Position numbers and translations under genes: made by a program. A DNA stretch of 64,000 nt from Paradesulfitobacterium ferrireducens (lineage in GTDB: Bacteria; Bacillota; Desulfitobacteriia; Desulfitobacteriales; Desulfitobacteriaceae). The stretch covers positions 1 to 64,000 of the forward strand of contig NZ_JAFLRH010000017.1 of assembly GCF_017310645.1 (NCBI RefSeq), read 5' to 3'. The notes under the pieces are model-generated. The model saw only the letters and a program-made list of their open reading frames with translations, ran no database searches and was not told the DNA's origin. Shown here piece after piece: positions 62,160 through 64,000 of the stretch (position 1 is the stretch's first letter; every line of letters begins with the position of its first letter).

Positions 62160-63350
62160 ATGGCTATAAAGTTGAATAACAGCGTACGTTGGGTAGGGAA
62201 AATTGACTGGGAATTGCGCAGGTTTCATGGTGAGGAACTTTCAACTCATCATGGATCATCCTACAATTCCTATTTAGTACAGGATCAAAAAACAGTTCTG
62301 ATCGATACGGTATGGGGACCTTTCGCTCAAGAGTTTGTGAACGACTTGAAACGGGAAATCGATCTGCACCAGATTGATTATATTGTCGCCAACCACGGCG
62401 AACCGGATCACAGTGGGGCCTTGCCACTCTTGATGCACGAAATACCGGGTACACCGATTTATTGCACGGCCAACGCCGTTAAGTCTCTCAAAGGGCAATA
62501 CCATGCAGATTGGAATTTCAAGGTCGTAAAAACAGGGGAACGCTTATCCCTGGGGACAAAAGACTTGATTTTCATCGAGGCTCCGATGCTGCATTGGCCT
62601 GATACGATGTTTTCTTACTTGACCGAGGATAATATTTTGTTCAGCAACGACGGTTTCGGTCAGCATTATGCCTCACATCAGATGTTTAATGACCTGGTCA
62701 ATCAGGAAGAACTCTACTACGAAGCCATGAAGTACTATGCCAACATCCTTACACCTTTCAGTAAGATGGTTACGAAAAAGATTGCTGAAATTCTGGCTCT
62801 CAATTTACCCCTTGAGATGATTTGTCCGAGTCATGGTATCATCTGGAGGCAAAACCCGCTGCAAATTGTTGAGCGCTATCAAAAGTGGGCCCAGGACTAC
62901 CAAGAAAATCAAATCACTTTCGTGTACGACACGATGTGGAACAGCACGCGCCGGATGGCGGAAGCTATTGCGGAAGGGATCAAGCAGGCAGACCGCCAAG
63001 TTGAGGTCAAACTCTTCAATTCCGCCCGGGCCGACAAAAATGACATTCTCACTGAGGTCTTTCGTTCCAAGGCTGTACTCGTCGGATCACCGACAGTGAA
63101 TAAAGGCGTTCTCTCCTCAATCGGCAGTTTTTTGGAAGAAATTAAGGGACTCAGTTTCAAAAATAAGAAAGCCGCAGCCTTTGGAGCTTATGGCTGGAGC
63201 GGCGAATCCATGGCCACCATTTCAAAAGGGTTATCGGAAGCTGGCTTTAATGTCGTCTCTGACGGCCTAAGACTTCTCTGGAACCCCGATGCGGAGAGTT
63301 TGGCGCGCTGCGCGGATTTCGGGAAAGAGTTTGCAGCAAGTTGCCTCTAG
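62160..63350 (+). CDS. fprA: Flavodiiron protein (A-type flavoprotein)
   Basis: This 396-residue cytoplasmic enzyme reduces O2 to water and/or NO to N2O. The metallo-beta-lactamase-like domain (~1-250) has the diiron ligands H79-x-E81-x-D83-H84 (NHGEPDHSG), a later His in MLHWPD, Asp in SNDGFGQHY, and His in CPSHGIIW. The flavodoxin domain (~255-396) has FVYDTMWNSTRRMAEAIAEG and AFGAYGWSGE. It is an A-class FDP of standard length. Partners Hrb and rubredoxin flank it. It suggests protection against oxygen or nitrosative stress in a strict anaerobe. Confidence 0.97.
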   Translation: MAIKLNNSVRWVGKIDWELRRFHGEELSTHHGSSYNSYLVQDQKTVLIDTVWGPFAQEFVNDLKREIDLHQIDYIVANHGEPDHSGALPLLMHEIPGTPIYCTANAVKSLKGQYHADWNFKVVKTGERLSLGTKDLIFIEAPMLHWPDTMFSYLTEDNILFSNDGFGQHYASHQMFNDLVNQEELYYEAMKYYANILTPFSKMVTKKIAEILALNLPLEMICPSHGIIWRQNPLQIVERYQKWAQDYQENQITFVYDTMWNSTRRMAEAIAEGIKQADRQVEVKLFNSARADKNDILTEVFRSKAVLVGSPTVNKGVLSSIGSFLEEIKGLSFKNKKAAAFGAYGWSGESMATISKGLSEAGFNVVSDGLRLLWNPDAESLARCADFGKEFAASCL

Positions 63351-63419
63351 GCCGGAATCCAGTGATTCCGGACATCGGGAGTTTTCGAAAGCACTCATTA
63401 TATGAAGGGAGGAAAAATG

Positions 63420-63584
63420 ATGAAAAAGTGGATCTGTACCGCTTGCGACCATATCTATGATCCGGCTGCCGGCGATGCCGACGGTGGCATTGCTCCGGGT
63501 ACTGCTTTCGAAGATCTGCCAGACGATTGGGTTTGCCCGGTATGTGGCGTAGGTAAAGACATGTTCGAAGAATACAACGATTAA
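63420..63584 (+). CDS. Rubredoxin
   Basis: This 54-residue one-iron electron carrier has Cys ligands at 6, 9, 39 and 42 (CTAC, CPVC). The opening [15 protein letters not shown] and [16 protein letters not shown] are standard. Start placed at the second of two tandem ATGs (63417, 63420), 7 bases after GGGAGG; the first is also possible. It is the third gene of the hrb-fprA operon and probable electron donor to FprA. Confidence 0.96.
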   Translation: MKKWICTACDHIYDPAAGDADGGIAPGTAFEDLPDDWVCPVCGVGKDMFEEYND

Positions 63585-63598
63585 AAATGCTGAAAAGC

Positions 63599-63632
63599 GG
63601 GGCGCAGTGAAACTTCGGTTTTGCTGCGCCCC
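63599..63632 (+). terminator. Stem-loop terminator of the rubredoxin operon
   Basis: GGGGCGCAG and CTGCGCCCC form 9 perfect pairs around a 16-base loop, 15 bases past the rubredoxin stop. The tail ACTTAATAG is only weakly U-rich. The remaining 63633-63829 shows no gene. Confidence 0.65.
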
Positions 63633-63829
63633 ACTTAATAGTTGTGGTTATCAACCGCTCTGGCTACACGGACAGACATGGCTATTGTTCTTTGATCCCT
63701 TGATCCCATTTCCTTCGGTTTATGGTTTCCTTTACTTTGAGAAGATGAACATGGCTCCCTTTTAGCTGAGCGATTCGCTTAACACAATCTCCGTTGATCT
63801 ATGCCGGCGTTCAGCCTTATTTTCTCTTG

Positions 63830-64000
63830 TTACTCCGCCTCCTTAAACTCCACCCGTTCAATGAACCGGGTTAAATCCTGCAAGAGGTCTAAATAGGTCT
63901 CCCGCTCGTGAAACCTTCCTTCACTGTCAAACAGAAGACGCACCAGCGGACGGGTTGGCATCTGCGTGGGCACGGCGACTACTACGCCAATTTCACCCGT
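63830..64000 (-). CDS. 3' end of a gene, possibly an HD-GYP-type protein
   Basis: The last 56 codons of a minus-strand gene run off the window. The visible peptide is rich in short beta strands, with GEIGVVVAVPTQMPTRPLVR then a helix LDLLQDLTRFIERVEF. A closing strand pattern with RP-x-VR and a DLL helix reminds me of the C-terminal tail of HD-GYP phosphodiesterases in Clostridia. That is weak evidence, and the catalytic part is outside the window. The stop is TAA at 63830-63832. No terminator is obvious downstream. Confidence 0.5.
   Translation of the reverse strand, partial: TGEIGVVVAVPTQMPTRPLVRLLFDSEGRFHERETYLDLLQDLTRFIERVEFKEAE

Overview
The window looks like chromosomal DNA of a spore-forming, anaerobic, monoderm Firmicute, most likely a Clostridia lineage near the Peptococcaceae, Desulfitobacteriaceae or Heliobacteriaceae. 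The evidence is spoIIID next to mbl, sigI-rsgI, sigma-H type promoters, long-form hpf, comFA/comF, and an O2/NO-scavenging set of rubredoxin fusion, flavodiiron protein and rubredoxin. I cannot name the genus. No rRNA, tRNA, CRISPR array, transposase or integrase was seen.

Layout. 0.1-8 kb (minus strand): HAD phosphatase, uvrA, uvrB and a periplasmic-binding-protein-like lipoprotein. 8-14.6 kb (plus): YvlD-like membrane protein, HDOD protein, a LytS/LytTR two-component pair followed by cstA (compare BtsSR and its pyruvate transporter), and a 104-residue Cys-Cys protein. 14.6-18.8 kb: P-loop ATPase, membrane-anchored serine hydrolase, and a chemoreceptor with a C-terminal sensor-like region. 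19-31.6 kb (minus): ctpA, an envC-like M23 peptidase, ftsX, ftsE, split transketolase, prfB with its programmed frameshift, secA, hpf, csp. 30.8-33.3 kb: polar amino-acid ABC transporter. 33.8-43.4 kb: one minus-strand hexuronate/aldonate operon (gntR, zinc dehydrogenase, TRAP dctPQM, uxuA, kdgA, kdgK, uxuB). 43.6-57.9 kb: zinc-ribbon protein, comF, comFA, a polysaccharide cluster (ligase, fabZ, rmlB, rmlC, rmlA, two glycosyltransferases, flippase), rsgI-sigI and tagA. 58-61 kb: mbl, spoIIID and a soluble CZB chemoreceptor. 61.4-63.6 kb (plus): hrb-fprA-rubredoxin. The last 171 bases are the 3' end of another minus-strand gene.

The backbone order (uvrA, uvrB ... ctpA, ftsX, ftsE, prfB, secA, hpf ... 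comF, comFA ... fabZ, mbl, spoIIID) recalls the Bacillus subtilis arrangement as I remember it. The transketolase, amino-acid ABC and sugar-acid operons therefore look like later insertions. The sugar-acid operon is bracketed by two identical 46-bp repeats.

The most unusual content is intergenic. It includes a heptamer-based repeat (CTGAATT/CTGACTC units) at about ten sites; a 237-bp element (A) in two near-identical inverted copies plus relatives; a structured element (B) in three copies with compensatory stem changes; a 79-bp element (C) ending in a terminator-like hairpin; a 218-bp MITE-like element inside the sugar-acid operon; a DnaA-box cluster at 33.5 kb; and six sites matching the sigma-H promoter pattern (AGGA, 17-18 nt, GAA) upstream of hpf, ftsE, both chemoreceptors, hrb and the serine hydrolase.
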